Below are positions 52,755-63,226 of a stretch of 64,000 bases of DNA, piece after piece. Made by a program: the position numbers and the translations under genes. Under the pieces are notes generated by a model. The model had not been told where the DNA came from. It did not search any database and worked only from the letters and a program-made list of their open reading frames with translations. Position 1 is the stretch's first letter; every line of letters begins with the position of its first letter. Source of the DNA: Triparma verrucosa (taxonomy: Eukaryota > Sar > Bolidophyceae > Parmales > Triparmaceae); NCBI GenBank assembly GCA_030267905.1, contig BRXX01000249.1:1-64000 (forward strand). The letters are read 5' to 3'.

Positions 52755-54878
52755 TTAATCGTCGTTGTTGTTATACTTATTCCAGTAATCAGCAGCTCTG
52801 TTCCCGTCGCATTCACAAACGAATTCCTCCCCAAACTGCGCGTAATAGGCCTCAAAATGACCGCAGACATCGTCGAGCTCTTCGTACTGCGACCAGTTGA
52901 CGAGGAAAAGCATGGAGATGCACGTAGTGATTCCGAGGAACGTAGCAATTCCGACGAAAATTGAGAAGCACTTGCACTTGTGTCTGAGAGGAGCGTTGTG
53001 TTATATAAGGAGCGAAACAACAACTTAAGAGTTAGTATTTTGCATTTGATTGCGATTAACGACGTCTGCTGTGATGACAATTTCTCTCGTTGTCTCTAAT
53101 AAAAGTCTCACCTCCTCTTGTATTTTCCTCCCTTCCAAGATAACCATGAGAAGAAAACAATCCCCAAAGAAACGCCGCTTACCGCCCCCCCCAAATGAGC
53201 CGGCCAGTCCACGAAAGGCACGAAAGAAAGAGCCATAACGATGATAATAGAGCACACTGTGTCTGAGAGGTCCACGATTCCACCGTCACTGTCGTAGAAT
53301 TTTACTAGACCTTTGTTTTTTCGTTGGAGGGTGTTTTAGATTTGGGGGTTTGGGTTTTTTCTTCTTCGAATTTGTGAAATGTTTTCGACAACCCTCTCTC
53401 ACCTTCTCCGACTCGAGCACCCAAAACCCCCATAATAGCTCCGCTAGCACCAACTCCCAAAACTCCCGGTTTAAATACCGAGCTGTTCCAACACGAAAAA
53501 AACGTTGGCGTTAAAAAGGTCACAATCTCCCTTTTTTGTATTTTGCGAATCTCTTTCCCTTCTCTCACCTCATCAAATTCCCACAAACCCCAGAACAAAC
53601 ATAAATAACTCCATACAACAAACTCCCCCACTCGCTCTCATACTGCTTGCACTGATCCATCTGTATAACAACATTACTCACAAAATGTATCAACCCAGCG
53701 TGTAGAAAAATAGGAGTTATCAATCTGCGAACGAGCGCAATAGAATGGGTTAATTCGTGTTATTTGTTCAGCAGGCGAACCTTTACGTTTTCGGAAACCT
53801 ATCTACATCCCAATGCACTGTTCAATATCCATTACACACCCTTCCTCTTCAACGTTCTTACGCGTTCGAAAGGGTTTTCGGTTCAACAACACGGTTCCTC
53901 ACCTTTCCCATTCACCGTCGACGATCATTTTGTAAGCGTTTTTTGCACCCCATGCATCTAGGGTTGTGGGGTATGGTCCGAACATGGGGTTTATTGAGAA
54001 GGGGGCTATGGTGCAGGTTATGAAGGGGATTGTTACTAGGATGGCTTCGATTAGGATTAGGAGGATTGTTAGGGGGAAGGAGGAATAGGGGATGTTTGAG
54101 GTTGAATCTTCAGAGGAGGTGGAGGCGGATTCGGAGATGTTGTGGATGTAGATTCCGGTAGGGCTGGGGAATGTTATGGGTGCGGTGTGTGTTTGGTTAA
54201 AATTATGTTGTTGTTGACGGAGGGGATGGTTTTTTGTTTGAATTGAAGGGTTGGGGTGCTCTCAGTCGCATTATTGGGGACACAGAATGGACGAACTGGT
54301 CTCTCTTCAAAGCACTTCTCTTACGTTCCCCATAGGGTACTACCGTGGAAGTCGCCATAGTCAGATAAAGCATCTTTCGTTTAAATATTTCATCATCGAG
54401 CACACATTCTCTAATCATCAAATCGCTCGCTCCAAACGTCTTACCCACTGTTAACACTACTTCGTTTGAACGAGCGTTCAGCGATAGCGAATGCGACGAG
54501 GAGCGTGTTAGAATACTCGTTGAGAGGCGGGAGCGTTGTTTGGATGGTGTCTCGGTGTTGTGCTCTCAGTCGCATTATTGGGGACACAGCATGACGAAAC
54601 TGGTCTCTCTTCAAAGCACTTCTCTTACGTTTTTGCCCATGAAAGTCGCCATAGTCAGAAAAGTAACATCACGTTTAAATATTTCATAATCAAGAACATA
54701 CCATACGCTCCCTTCACCTTCACGCTCTCTCTTCTCACCTATCAACAACTGGAGGCTCATACACCTCCCCCCCCCTCCTAACCTCACTCCTCTCAACTGT
54801 ACTAGGCAACAAAGAGTTACTCTTATCCTTACTTTTACGGAGGGTTGAGACGAGGGTAGATGGTTTCTTTTTGAACAT
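52755..54878 (-). CDS. Rhomboid-family intramembrane serine protease
   Basis: Six exons (54878-54739, 54163-53903, 53724-53569, 53482-53403, 53304-53112, 52983-52755) join in frame to 352 aa. The active-site Ser is in GVGASGAIMGVLGA and the catalytic His in PAHLGGAVSG, both on membrane helices. NPMFGPYPTTLDAWGAKNAY and RLITPIFLHAGLIHFVSN are the eukaryotic rhomboid loop-1 and helix-2 blocks. The N-terminus is a basic cytosolic stretch (MFKKKPSTLVSTLRKSKDKS). Rhomboids cleave membrane proteins within or near the bilayer. Exon 6 encodes a final span and a Cys-containing tail (FEAYYAQFGEEFVCECDGN). Intron 1 is unusually long (575 nt) and internally duplicated, so a missed micro-exon cannot be excluded. 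Confidence 0.88.
54164..54738 (-). repeat. Long intron with ~155 bp internal direct duplication
   Basis: Two copies, about 54255-54415 and 54559-54720, share GTGCTCTCAGTCGCATTATT, then TGGTCTCTCTTCAAAGCACT, AGTCGCCATAGTCAGA and GTTTAAATATTTCAT. Between them lies an introner-type stretch (AATGCGACGAGGAGCGTGTTAGAATAC near 54490). This looks like tandem duplication of one intron. Confidence 0.8.
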
Positions 54879-55192
54879 TTTTGTTGTGTTTGACGTTTCC
54901 TTTTATTTCTAAGGGGTATTAAATGAGTTTTTTTGAATGAGCGACCGTTGGAGATGGTAATTGTTGTACTTTTAATCGAATTTAGGATTAATTAAACCGG
55001 TATTTGTGTTGGAATTTATTGTTATGTTATGAAGGGTATTTAGTTGGAGTGTTTGATGATTTATTAATCGCGGAGAATGCGGTGTGAAGATAGTAGGGGA
55101 ATGAATTTGAAAAGTGGATTTTCAGAGTGAAAATTATTGAGGTTGCCTGCGAAAAAGGAAATAGCCGACTTTCTCATTCATTATTACGCAAT
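54879..55192. promoter_or_regulatory. Divergent AT-rich intergenic region
   Basis: 314 bp. The last ~55 bp before the LRR pseudogene start resemble the leaders of the other two LRR_5 paralogues (GGAAATAGCCGACTTTCTCA). Confidence 0.5.
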
Positions 55193-55987
55193 ATGTCAAA
55201 AAGAACGTCTGAAGATCTCTCGAATGCAAGTGCAATACCAGATCCAAACAATTAAGAGAGCGAAGATGACGATTCAGAAGTATTTGAAGGTTCTGAGTTG
55301 GACTCTTCTGCCGTCGATACCCCAGTCACTGGAGGCGATGATTTCATGCATACAGACGACTTCCGGCGACTGTTCGTTGGTTTCGTTATGGTTGAGACCT
55401 TAGTTACGATGCGTTGGCTTGATAAAAAATGGCACGCTATCGTTGAGAAGAAGCTGATTGAGGTGGGAGATGAGCCTTTCGGCGAGATTATTGTTCATGG
55501 AGGGAATGATATACAGTATAGTGATGAGGAAGCTATTTCTGATGCGAGGGAGTAAAGGATGGAGCAAGTGAGGAAAGTTGTCTTCCTTCTGAATATTACG
55601 AAGGTCGGAGATCGTGCCTGCCTGTACGCCTCCAATTTCATCGTTGTAGACATCCCCGAAGGCATTACAAGTATCGGTCAAGTTTCCTTCGCATTCTGCC
55701 GTTGTTTGAAGGACATAAAGTTCCCAAAGTCGTTAACTTCAATTGGTAAAGGATGCTTCAGTATGTGCTCCAGTCTAGAAAGAGTCGATTTGCTTCACAT
55801 GACCGTTAAAAAATTAGGTGCAAGTGCCTTCAGATTTTGCACAGGTTTATTAAGAGAGTTGAAGGTCCCGGACTCGCTTCAAACGTTTGGTTATAATGTC
55901 TTCGGCGGATGCTCCAAGCTAATCCCCTCCGATATTAGCACAACTGACACCGACGCCGCAGTCGCCTACCTCCGCTCTGTACAATAA
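55193..55987 (+). pseudogene. Broken BspA-like LRR_5 protein (two in-frame stops)
   Basis: Aligns end to end with the intact paralogue at 57732: MSKRTSEDLSNA, then DDFMHTDDFRRLF, MRWLDKKWH, GEIIVHGGND, VVDIPEGITSI and LQTFGYNVFGGCSKLIPSDI. The same frame contains a TAA after PDPNN (where the intact gene reads Tyr) and a TAA after ISDARE, shortly before the repeats. There are no frameshifts, so decay is recent. It may alternatively use the internal Met at 55559 to make only the repeat half, which is open to the end. The family folds as leucine-rich-like repeats (LRR_5), here about four units. Confidence 0.8.
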
Positions 55988-56406
55988 TTCGGTTGGTGTT
56001 GAAGGAGAGGGGAAGGGGGGGTATGTTGTTTCGAGGAAATAACAAAATATATAGAAACAACGTGTTATAATTAACGAAGAATGTTATTATTGTGACGTTT
56101 TCTATTTCTTACGGTTACTTCTTCTCAAAAATCTCACCCCCAGGACGTTCCCTAGCAGTCGAGAGGCACTTTCATCAAGCTTCGTACCCCGCCCGAGACG
56201 GCGGCGGAGAACGTTTTCCTCTGAACAGGCGGAACGCCTTTTTCCTCCTGAGCGCGAGGCTTTGGATGCGGCCTTTGTGGCAGCCTTGTTCTTGGCCGTG
56301 ATTTTTCTTGGACATCTCGGGGGGGGAAGCGGATGGAGAAGAGGGAGGGGAGTGGTCGGTCGTTCGAGATGAACGTTGTTGCGATGTTCAATCCGCGCCG
56401 TACTAG
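55988..56406. other. Intergenic region with a weak basic ORF
   Basis: 419 bp. On the minus strand an open stretch (56102-56330) encodes Lys/Arg/Ala-rich residues (e.g. ITAKNKAATKAASKASRS) but has no convincing start or neighbour exon. It could be a 3' exon or chance. Confidence 0.3.
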
Positions 56407-57556
56407 CTAAGCAACCAAACGCGACTTCCGTTGCGTCATGCCCGATCTCCACGACCTCTTCATATCCGCGTCGTACCATTCACGATCATCGTCTCCGGTC
56501 GCGAGATCGAGGGAGACAATGACCCGCCTTCGTTTGACCTCAGATCCCGTTGTCGCAGCGGGCGGTGATCTGTGCACGCATGCCGCCCGGTTTCGCTGCC
56601 AGACTGTTTCTCGTAAACCTGGTGGAATATGTGCCTCGTACCAGTGGTCACCTTTCATAACGATAAACTCTAGTTCGTGAGCACGTTGCATATCGTGAAG
56701 CGGAGCCCCCGACCCCAGTGCACGCAGCTGTAGATAGTCTGATAGCGAGAGAAGGTTGTTGGGGTTAGGATGAGACGACGTGCGGCAACATACAATCGTC
56801 GTGCATGCAGGTCCACACAGAATAACGCAAGGCAAACGACACATGGACACACACAGCGGGCACCTCACCGAGTGCGGAGCTGGGTCTAGTCATGTATTCT
56901 GTCCCGAGGCCAGTCAGAGTTACGTAACCCCTTAAGGGGGCTTTGTCTGCACGATTAGGGTTACGGAGCGAAGCGACGAGTTAGAAGTATGTAGTGAAGT
57001 GGAAGGGAAGAGAAAGAAGGTTTCTCTTACCTGTGTGGAACATGGGGTCCCGTGCCTTGTAGTCCGAGGCACACACGACACGTAGAAAGACGTCTTTTGC
57101 AATGCCCGGGTCACAATCCCCTCCCTCCAGCGCAGAGGTGGCTAGGGATGACACGCCTCTTGCGAGCTCCTCCAAGGCGGCGGTCGCAGGGTCAGATGCA
57201 GAGACGGTGGCATGCGGGTTCACTCCTGCGTTGCAGACAGCAAGGCACAATTCATGGCAATCATGGAGAGACTGGTTGTGGACGCGCACCCGCTTGCGAA
57301 GGTCCAGGTCGTCCGGCCCCTTGTCGACGAACCACTCCTGCAGTGCTCTGAGGTGAGAATCGAGTCCCCCGACGGAGACAACGCAGCACCCAGGATCCGA
57401 GAGTGCTTCCGCGGCGGCGGCCCACGAGGACGATTGCTGCGGAGGCGGCGATGCGTCCCTTAGCGAAGGCGCCGGATTATGCGGGAATGAAAGAGAGAGC
57501 GAGGACTGCAGACCAAGAACAAGCAAGAAACACGTTGAATGTATTGACTTCCGCAT
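56407..57556 (-). CDS. Secreted or organellar protein of unknown function
   Basis: Exons 57556-57031, 56946-56869 and 56738-56407 give 311 aa; the second exon (78 nt) joins both sides in phase 1. The MRKSIHSTC start was preferred over an upstream Met because it opens a signal peptide (FLLVLGLQSSLSLSFP). The body contains DPGCCVVSVGGLDSHLRAL, HDCHELCLAVCNAG, RGYVTLTGLGTEYMTRPSSA, then PLHDMQRAHELEFIVMKGDH and WYEAHIPPGLRETVW. Several Cys suggest disulfides. No family is recognised. Intron 1 is introner-like. Confidence 0.7.
56947..57030 (-). repeat. Introner-like intron
   Basis: 84 nt. Sense GTAAGAG donor and CTTCTAACTCGTCGCTTCGCTCCGTAACCCTAATCGTGCAG; the TCGTCGCTTCGCTCC block follows the branch CTAAC directly. 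Confidence 0.85.
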
Positions 57557-57731
57557 CGTGGGCGTGTGTGACGTAAGTGCGAGGGGGTAACTGAAAGTTA
57601 TCAACGATAAGGCGCTAATAGGACGCGTGGAATCGTTCGTGTGATGAATTATCGATGAAAATTGATGAGCCTTTTTGTGTTATTTGCCTGTGAAAGGAAA
57701 TAGCCGACTTTCTCATTCACTAAAACGCGAT

Positions 57732-58517
57732 ATGTCAAAAAGAACGTCTGAAGACCTCTCGAATGCAATTGAGATACCGGATCCGAACAATTATGAGGCC
57801 GGAGATGACGAGGGGGAAGTAATCGAAGGTTCAGAGTTGGATTCTGCCGCCGGCGAAACCCCAGTCACTGGAGGTGATGATTTCATGCATACAGACGACT
57901 TTAGAAGGCTGTTCGTCGAGTTCGTTATGGTTGATACTTTAGTTGCGATGCGTTGGCTTGATAGAAAATGGCACAAGGTGGTTGAGAAGAAGCTGACTGA
58001 GTTTGAAGATGAGCCTTTCGGCGAGATTATTGTTCATGGAGGGAATGATATAAGTGCTGATCAAGCTGTTTCTGGTGCGAGGAGGCGAAGGATTAAGCAA
58101 GTGACGAAGGTCGTCTTCCTTCTGAATACTACACAGGTCGGAGATTGGGCCTGCGCGTACGCCTCCATTCTCGTCGTTGTAGACATCCCCGAAGGCATCA
58201 CAAGTATCGGTGATTATCCCTTCTATGGCTGCAGTAGTTTGAAAGAAATAAAGTTCCCAAAGTCGTTAACATCAATTGAGGACTGGTCCTTCACTTATTG
58301 CTCCAGTCTAGAAGAGGTCGATCTCCTTTCTACTAACGTTAAAGAATTAGGTGAAGCTGCCTTCGCATATTGCACAAGTTTAAGAGAGTTGAAGGTCCAG
58401 GACTCGCTTCAAACGTTTGGTTATAATGTCTTCGGCGGATGCTCCAAGCTAATACCCTCCGATATTAGCACTACTGACACCGACGCAGTAGTCGCCTACC
58501 TCCGCTCTGTACAATAA
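57732..58517 (+). CDS. BspA-like LRR_5 protein (intact paralogue)
   Basis: 261 aa from the MSKRTSEDLSNA start, chosen because both paralogues share it; an upstream in-frame Met at 57675 is not conserved. An acidic N-terminus (~50 residues) leads to a helical cap (DDFMHTDDFRRLFVEFVMVD, then MRWLDRKWHKVVEKKLTEF) that is the most conserved part of the family, then about four repeats of ~23 residues with the LRR_5 pattern (VVDIPEGITSIGDYPFYGCS, LKEIKFPKSLTSIEDWSF). No signal peptide, so probably intracellular. Such families are large and variable in some protists. Function unknown. Confidence 0.85.
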   Translation: MSKRTSEDLSNAIEIPDPNNYEAGDDEGEVIEGSELDSAAGETPVTGGDDFMHTDDFRRLFVEFVMVDTLVAMRWLDRKWHKVVEKKLTEFEDEPFGEIIVHGGNDISADQAVSGARRRRIKQVTKVVFLLNTTQVGDWACAYASILVVVDIPEGITSIGDYPFYGCSSLKEIKFPKSLTSIEDWSFTYCSSLEEVDLLSTNVKELGEAAFAYCTSLRELKVQDSLQTFGYNVFGGCSKLIPSDISTTDTDAVVAYLRSVQ

Positions 58518-58759
58518 TTATGCGCATTGAAATGTTTATGTCGGTTTTCATCAAAATAACATTTCTTAATATTTTTTATAAAAGATAGCCTTTTTTTTAC
58601 CCCAAATTTTATGAACTCTCCTGTAAGTAACTAACCTCGACGGTGCAATTTTAATATTTATCTTAACATTTAAATTAAAAAAACTAACCCTTAGGAGCTG
58701 GTCAGCTTTGCTGGAGTGGTTTTTCTCTTGATTTTCATCAAATCTCTGCAATTTTCAAA

Positions 58760-61004
58760 ATGCTTCGTCTCGCAAAGGTCATAGCACCTCCAACAACAGC
58801 CGTATGCGGATGCTACGTCTACGGTACGTATCTTTACGTATTAAAATCGCTGAACCATGAATTAGCGTAATTTAAGAGTTTTTCAATGTTTTTCTGAAGG
58901 GGTTCATGACTCAGGCTCGAGTAGCATTGGAAATGATGAACTAAATGGTTAGGGTTATTGGATTGCGTGAGCACACGATGTTTAGCTATGATATGCTGAT
59001 CAGTAGTTAACCCTTGTAGCTCTCGCTATTGATCATATATCGGTCTCGCCTTTCTTTACTTTAGAAAAGGGCTTTAGAAAAGTAGATGGTCCCAACGAGG
59101 GTTTTCATCCTGCATCATGCACTGTGCGAGACTCCATTCGTACTGATCGCCCGGTCGCACGGCTTGATTGGTGTAGAAACTCCAGGACTATTAGATATTT
59201 CAACCGCGTAAACGTCATTTATACCGTATTTATACCGTATTTATCCTCCATCCTAACCCTTATTTCCTCCCTTTGTTTCCCCTCAGAAAAAGTCTCCACC
59301 CCCCCTCCCCTAACTCCCACAACCTACACCTCCCACTATTCCCACCTCCCCCTCACGACCTTAACCCGTACATTTACCGTCCTCTCCTCCTTCCTTCCTT
59401 TAATAATATCACCTGAGCCTGCGAAGCTTAGAGATATGTTGACGGAATTAGGACCTGCTTGGATTAAACTTGGACAGCAGGTGAGATTTACAGAAAGACT
59501 CACGGAGAAACACACGGAGAGACACACGGAACGTCTAACCCAAAAAACGAATATAAATGTTACTTATAAAGCTTTCAATCCGCCCCGACCTCCTTCCCCC
59601 CTCTTACATCTCAACTTTAACGTCTCTCTGTGATTCCGTCCCCCCGTTCAATATTTCTCACGCTCTGAAAACAATCGAGGAGCATCCTGAATTGAAGGAA
59701 TTAGGGGAATTGAAGTTAGAGGCTGGGGCGAGTTTAGGATGCGTTTATAGCTGTTATTGGAAGGGAAAGAAAGTCGGTGAGATTCCCCAACAACAATACA
59801 ATCGATTACATTATATTCTAACGCTTACAACAACGACAATCACAACTCACATAGCCGTAAAAGTCCAACGTCCCTCCGTCTTCAAAACCGTGACACTCGA
59901 CTTCCACGTTCTCACGATTCTATCGTCCCTCCACGACTCTATAATTCCCAAACTTACAGAACAAAAACCATACATGAAAAAACTCGTTAAAGACTTCACG
60001 GAAAGTTCAATAAAAGAATTAGATTATGTTAACGAAGGAGAGAATCAAATGTATTTCAAGAACGAGTTGAAAAATCTGCCTATAATAGTACCCTCCGTTA
60101 AATTCTCCTCTCCTAAAATTTTAATCACTGAATGGATAACAGGTGAAAATTTATCTAATTTAACACCTGAGGAGATTAAGTCTATGATACCGCTAGGCGT
60201 TGAGACGTTCTTGTACATGCTCATGGAGGTGAGATAGTGTCTCAGATTCTTAGCGACGACATTGAAGACGCGGGCGTTTACTGGATATTATCGTCCCCGG
60301 TCCGATATGTTCTGAGCCGCCCCCGTATTAACAACACGAACGCCCCGTTTGTCCAATATTGCACCCCCTCGCGAAAACGCTCGTTGCAGTGTGAGAGGTT
60401 TCACGCTGACCCGCACCCTGGGAATTTAATTAAGACGGAGAATGGGGAGCTCGCGATTCTTGATTTCGGTGAGAACGTGAATCGAAAAGGAAGGAAATAC
60501 GCGGGTTTGGAGTTATACCTAACGCTCTCCACAACCTTCACCCCACCCCCACCCCCTGCCACCCTCTCACTTAAAAACCACTCAGGTTTAGTCGCAACAT
60601 TGAAAGATTCCGAACGCGCGAATCTAAAATCTGCCGTCAAGCATCTCCTAACAGGCCAATACTCCAAACTAGTAAAAGAAGACAGTGTAGCCCTTGGCTT
60701 CTTAAACGGCGACGCCGACATGGAAGTAATAGAACCCCTAATAACAAAGCTCCTCAAAAGAGGTTTACTCCTGCAAGCTACCGAACGTCGTTCTAACTTC
60801 AAGAATGTCAGCTCCGAGCTTAACGAGATCTTCTTTTTACACCCTTTTGAGGTGCCGCCTTTCTTCGCGCTGGTTACGAGGGGGGTGGCTGTGCTGGAGG
60901 GGGTGGCTTTGAGGGGGGATATACAGTTCGATATTTGGAAGGAGGCGGAGGGGCATGTTATTAGGAGGGTTAAGGGGAAGGTCGGGGGGTGGTTCAAGAC
61001 GTAA
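58760..61004 (+). CDS. ABC1/ADCK/UbiB atypical kinase
   Basis: Exons 58760-58823, 59287-59480, 59572-59776, 59855-60228 and 60390-61004 give 483 aa; a further 81 nt in-frame intron (60505-60585, GTTTGG...CTCAG) is likely, leaving 456 aa and restoring KYAGLVATLKDSER. Family motifs: KxGQ (PAWIKLGQQ), the Ala-rich loop in place of a Gly-rich loop (EAGASLGCVYSCY), AVKVQRP, the ExD-type helix ESSIKELDYVNEGEN, catalytic ADPHPGNL and metal-binding ILDFGE. Members support ubiquinone/plastoquinone synthesis or lipid metabolism in mitochondria and plastids. The N-terminal exon codes a short hydrophobic start. Confidence 0.93.
60229..60389 (+). repeat. Introner-like intron (ABC1 kinase, intron 4), diverged copy
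   Basis: GTGAGATAGTG donor, GTATTAACAACACGAACGCC branch-like region and AAACGCTCGTTGCAG acceptor. Only the CGCTCGTTGCAG end is clearly shared. Confidence 0.4.
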
Positions 61005-61056
61005 AAACTACGATTGAAGTAACAAAAAAGGCAGATTCTTTTCTTTCTTTTAAAGG

Positions 61057-63019
61057 CTACCAGTGCTGCTGGTGATAAATTTTCTTCTCTTTCCTGTCCC
61101 TCACGATTTCGTCCACCCACTTCTTGTTCTCCTCCACGTGCTTCTCGTACCTCTTCTGCTCGTACGTGACGGCCGCTAAGTCCGAGACTGCCTCCAAGAG
61201 CGGCATCGGGTCCCTCTCCACCCTCTCCCCCCCCCCCCTCTTGACCTCCTTGAACGCCTTGAAAGCCTTCTCCCTCTCCTTGATCTCCTCCTCGGCGTCT
61301 GCGACGCTCCTCCTCTCCACAACCCCGCACCACGGCTTCGCGTTCGACTTCGAGCTCGGAGGATAAACGAACTTCGGCCCGAAATTCCCCACGATCCTCC
61401 CTCCGTTGAAAAAGCTCGCCGCCGGGTAATATATCCCCGGCGTGACCTCGAACGCTACCCCCCCCTCCGTCTTCCCCCTGACCTCCTCGAACTTCCCCTG
61501 CATCCTCCCGTTCTTATAAAACCTAACCTCCCCCCCTTCTCCCTTCCCCCCCAACTCAATCTCAATCCCCACAATATCCCCAGCCCCATACCCTTCCCCC
61601 CCCCACTCCTCTTCCCTCCTCGAACAATGAACCTTACTCCCGTTAATATCCCTATACCCGTAACTCCACTTATCGAACCCAACAGGCCCTTGTAAATCCC
61701 CCGTCCTCATCGCCACTCCAACCCTAACCCCCGGCTCAACATCGTCAGGATCTTCCGTAGGTTTCTGCGTTATTTTACCTCCGTTTATAATTAGACACTC
61801 CCAGTAGTGGACGTGCGCGTTTACGCCGGAGGTAGCGCGGGACATTCTGTAGCCTTTTGAGGAACCGAGGTCGAGGAGGGGGAGGTTCTTTGATTCTAAG
61901 GTTGGGGAGGGGAGGTGGCCTGTGGGGGAGGTGGGGGAGTAGAAGAGGATTTGGGGGGCAGAGTCGCGGGGGGAGAAGTAGAGGGGGGAGGGGGGGGAGA
62001 GGGAGGAAGACTTTTGGAGACGGAGGAGGGAGGATTTTAGGAGGCTGTAGAGCTTTTGGGAGGGGTACTTGGGGGGGACGGGGGGCGGGGAGAGGGGAGG
62101 TAAGGAGGAGGATTCAGTCGCATGCCGGGCGGAGTTGTTCTCGCCCCACTTTAGGAGGGTGCGGACGGCGGCAGTGCCGACGGGGCCTAGGACGTCGACG
62201 CCGTTGTCGTCTGAGTAGGTAAAGCTGTTGGACTTGGGGGGGGGGGAGGCGGTGTGGTCGACTGAGGTGGGGGTGGAGGATTTGCCCGTCGGCCAGCGCC
62301 CACGGCCAGGCTTCTGCTTCTTGGGCTTGGGAAGGGATGGAGGGGCTGCGGCTGGTCGCTTCGTGGTTTTGTCATTGTTGTCTGCTGCGTCTTCTTCCTT
62401 TTCCGGCTGAGCGTTTGGCTCCTGAGTGCTCGGTTGGGTACTCTTCTTCTCTCCTTCTTCTTTACCAGGCCGTCCTTCCATCTCTTCCTTATTAACCGCC
62501 GTCTCATTCACCTCCATGGATCCTGTTCCTGTTCCTGTTCCTGTTGTTGACAGAGCTGTTGTTAATATAACGTTTGTACTTCTCTTCCCACGTTACTTGC
62601 TTCATTACTTGCTTCGATACTTGCATCGCTTCCCTCAATACTGAGCGGCTCACTCTCGCTTCCTTCGCTTCCCACAGTACTACGTTCAGTTGCCTGTGGT
62701 TCATACCGCAAGCCGGCTCGAAATGGCTTCTCGCTATCGCTCCATCATCCTCACCTTCGATAGCTCCTTCGATAGCTTGGGTGTTCGTATCCTCCTTCTT
62801 CTCTTGAGTCTTCTCTTGAGTCTCCTCTTGAGTCTCCTCCTTTCCTTTGTCATTTTGTAACCCATTTTGTAACCCTAACAGTGTCTTCTCTTGAATTAAA
62901 TTAACGCCTTCACCAGTGCCTTCATCAGTATCAATACACATCGGATCATCATTTAGTTTTAAAGGTTCCCTATCAGGAGGTTCAGGAGGAGAAGTACCGG
63001 AGGGAACGGGGGAAGACAT
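61057..63019 (-). CDS. ASH2L: ASH2-like SPRY-domain protein (COMPASS/Set1 complex)
   Basis: Two exons, 63019-62755 and 62522-61057, joined GAAG|GTGAGG...CAACAG|GA in phase 1, give 576 aa. A low-complexity Glu/Gln/Thr-rich N-terminus precedes a Lys/Pro-rich basic region (PKPKKQKPGRGRW). Residues from ~300 form the SPRY domain with ASH2-specific blocks: SKGYRMSRATSGVNAHVHYW, GDLQGPVGFDKWSYGYRDIN, GYGAGDIVGIEIEL, YYPAASFFNGGRIVGNFGP. The C-terminal helix ends KWVDEIVRDRKEKK. ASH2 is a core subunit of histone H3K4 methyltransferase complexes. The N-terminal winged-helix part of animal ASH2L is not evident. The gene ends 52 bp from the convergent ABC1 gene. Confidence 0.88.
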
Positions 63020-63226
63020 TATTATAGCAATTAAATGAATAGTCTAACGTCGAAGTGTGTTGTTGACGTTGATGAGGGTTTTAATGAATGGTATCAACGA
63101 CAAGGCGATAATAAGAAGCGTGGAATCGTGACGTGGGATGAATTATCGATGCACTATTGATGAACTTTTTTGTGTTATTTGCCTGTGAAAGGAAATAGCC
63201 GTATTTGTCATTGATTATTGCGCAAT
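63020..63226. promoter_or_regulatory. Divergent promoter shared with paralogue leader
   Basis: The stretch 63096-63226 is clearly similar to 57600-57731 upstream of the other LRR_5 gene (TATCAACGA(C/T)AAGGCG, GTGGAATCGT, GATGAATTATCGATG, TTTTTGTGTTATTTGCCTGT). The duplication therefore included promoter sequence. Confidence 0.65.

Noticed and set aside
54203..54457. An ORF within the rhomboid 5' region
   Set aside because: It spans one copy of the duplicated intron sequence and cannot be joined in phase to the rhomboid exons.
56102..56330. Histone-like basic protein
   Set aside because: Lys/Ala richness alone; no histone fold residues, no good start codon, and no splice partner was found.
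62519..62545. GAACAG/CTGTTC hexamer repeats shared by 17.7, 26.5 and 62.5 kb as a dispersed element
   Set aside because: Two cases are Glu-Gln coding tracts and one is intronic; simple-sequence slippage explains them without a common origin.
62504..63019. A separate 171-residue gene upstream of ASH2-like
   Set aside because: A GAAG|GTGAGG donor within it joins in phase to an AACAG acceptor just before the ASH2 ATG, so its first part is exon 1 and the rest is intron.
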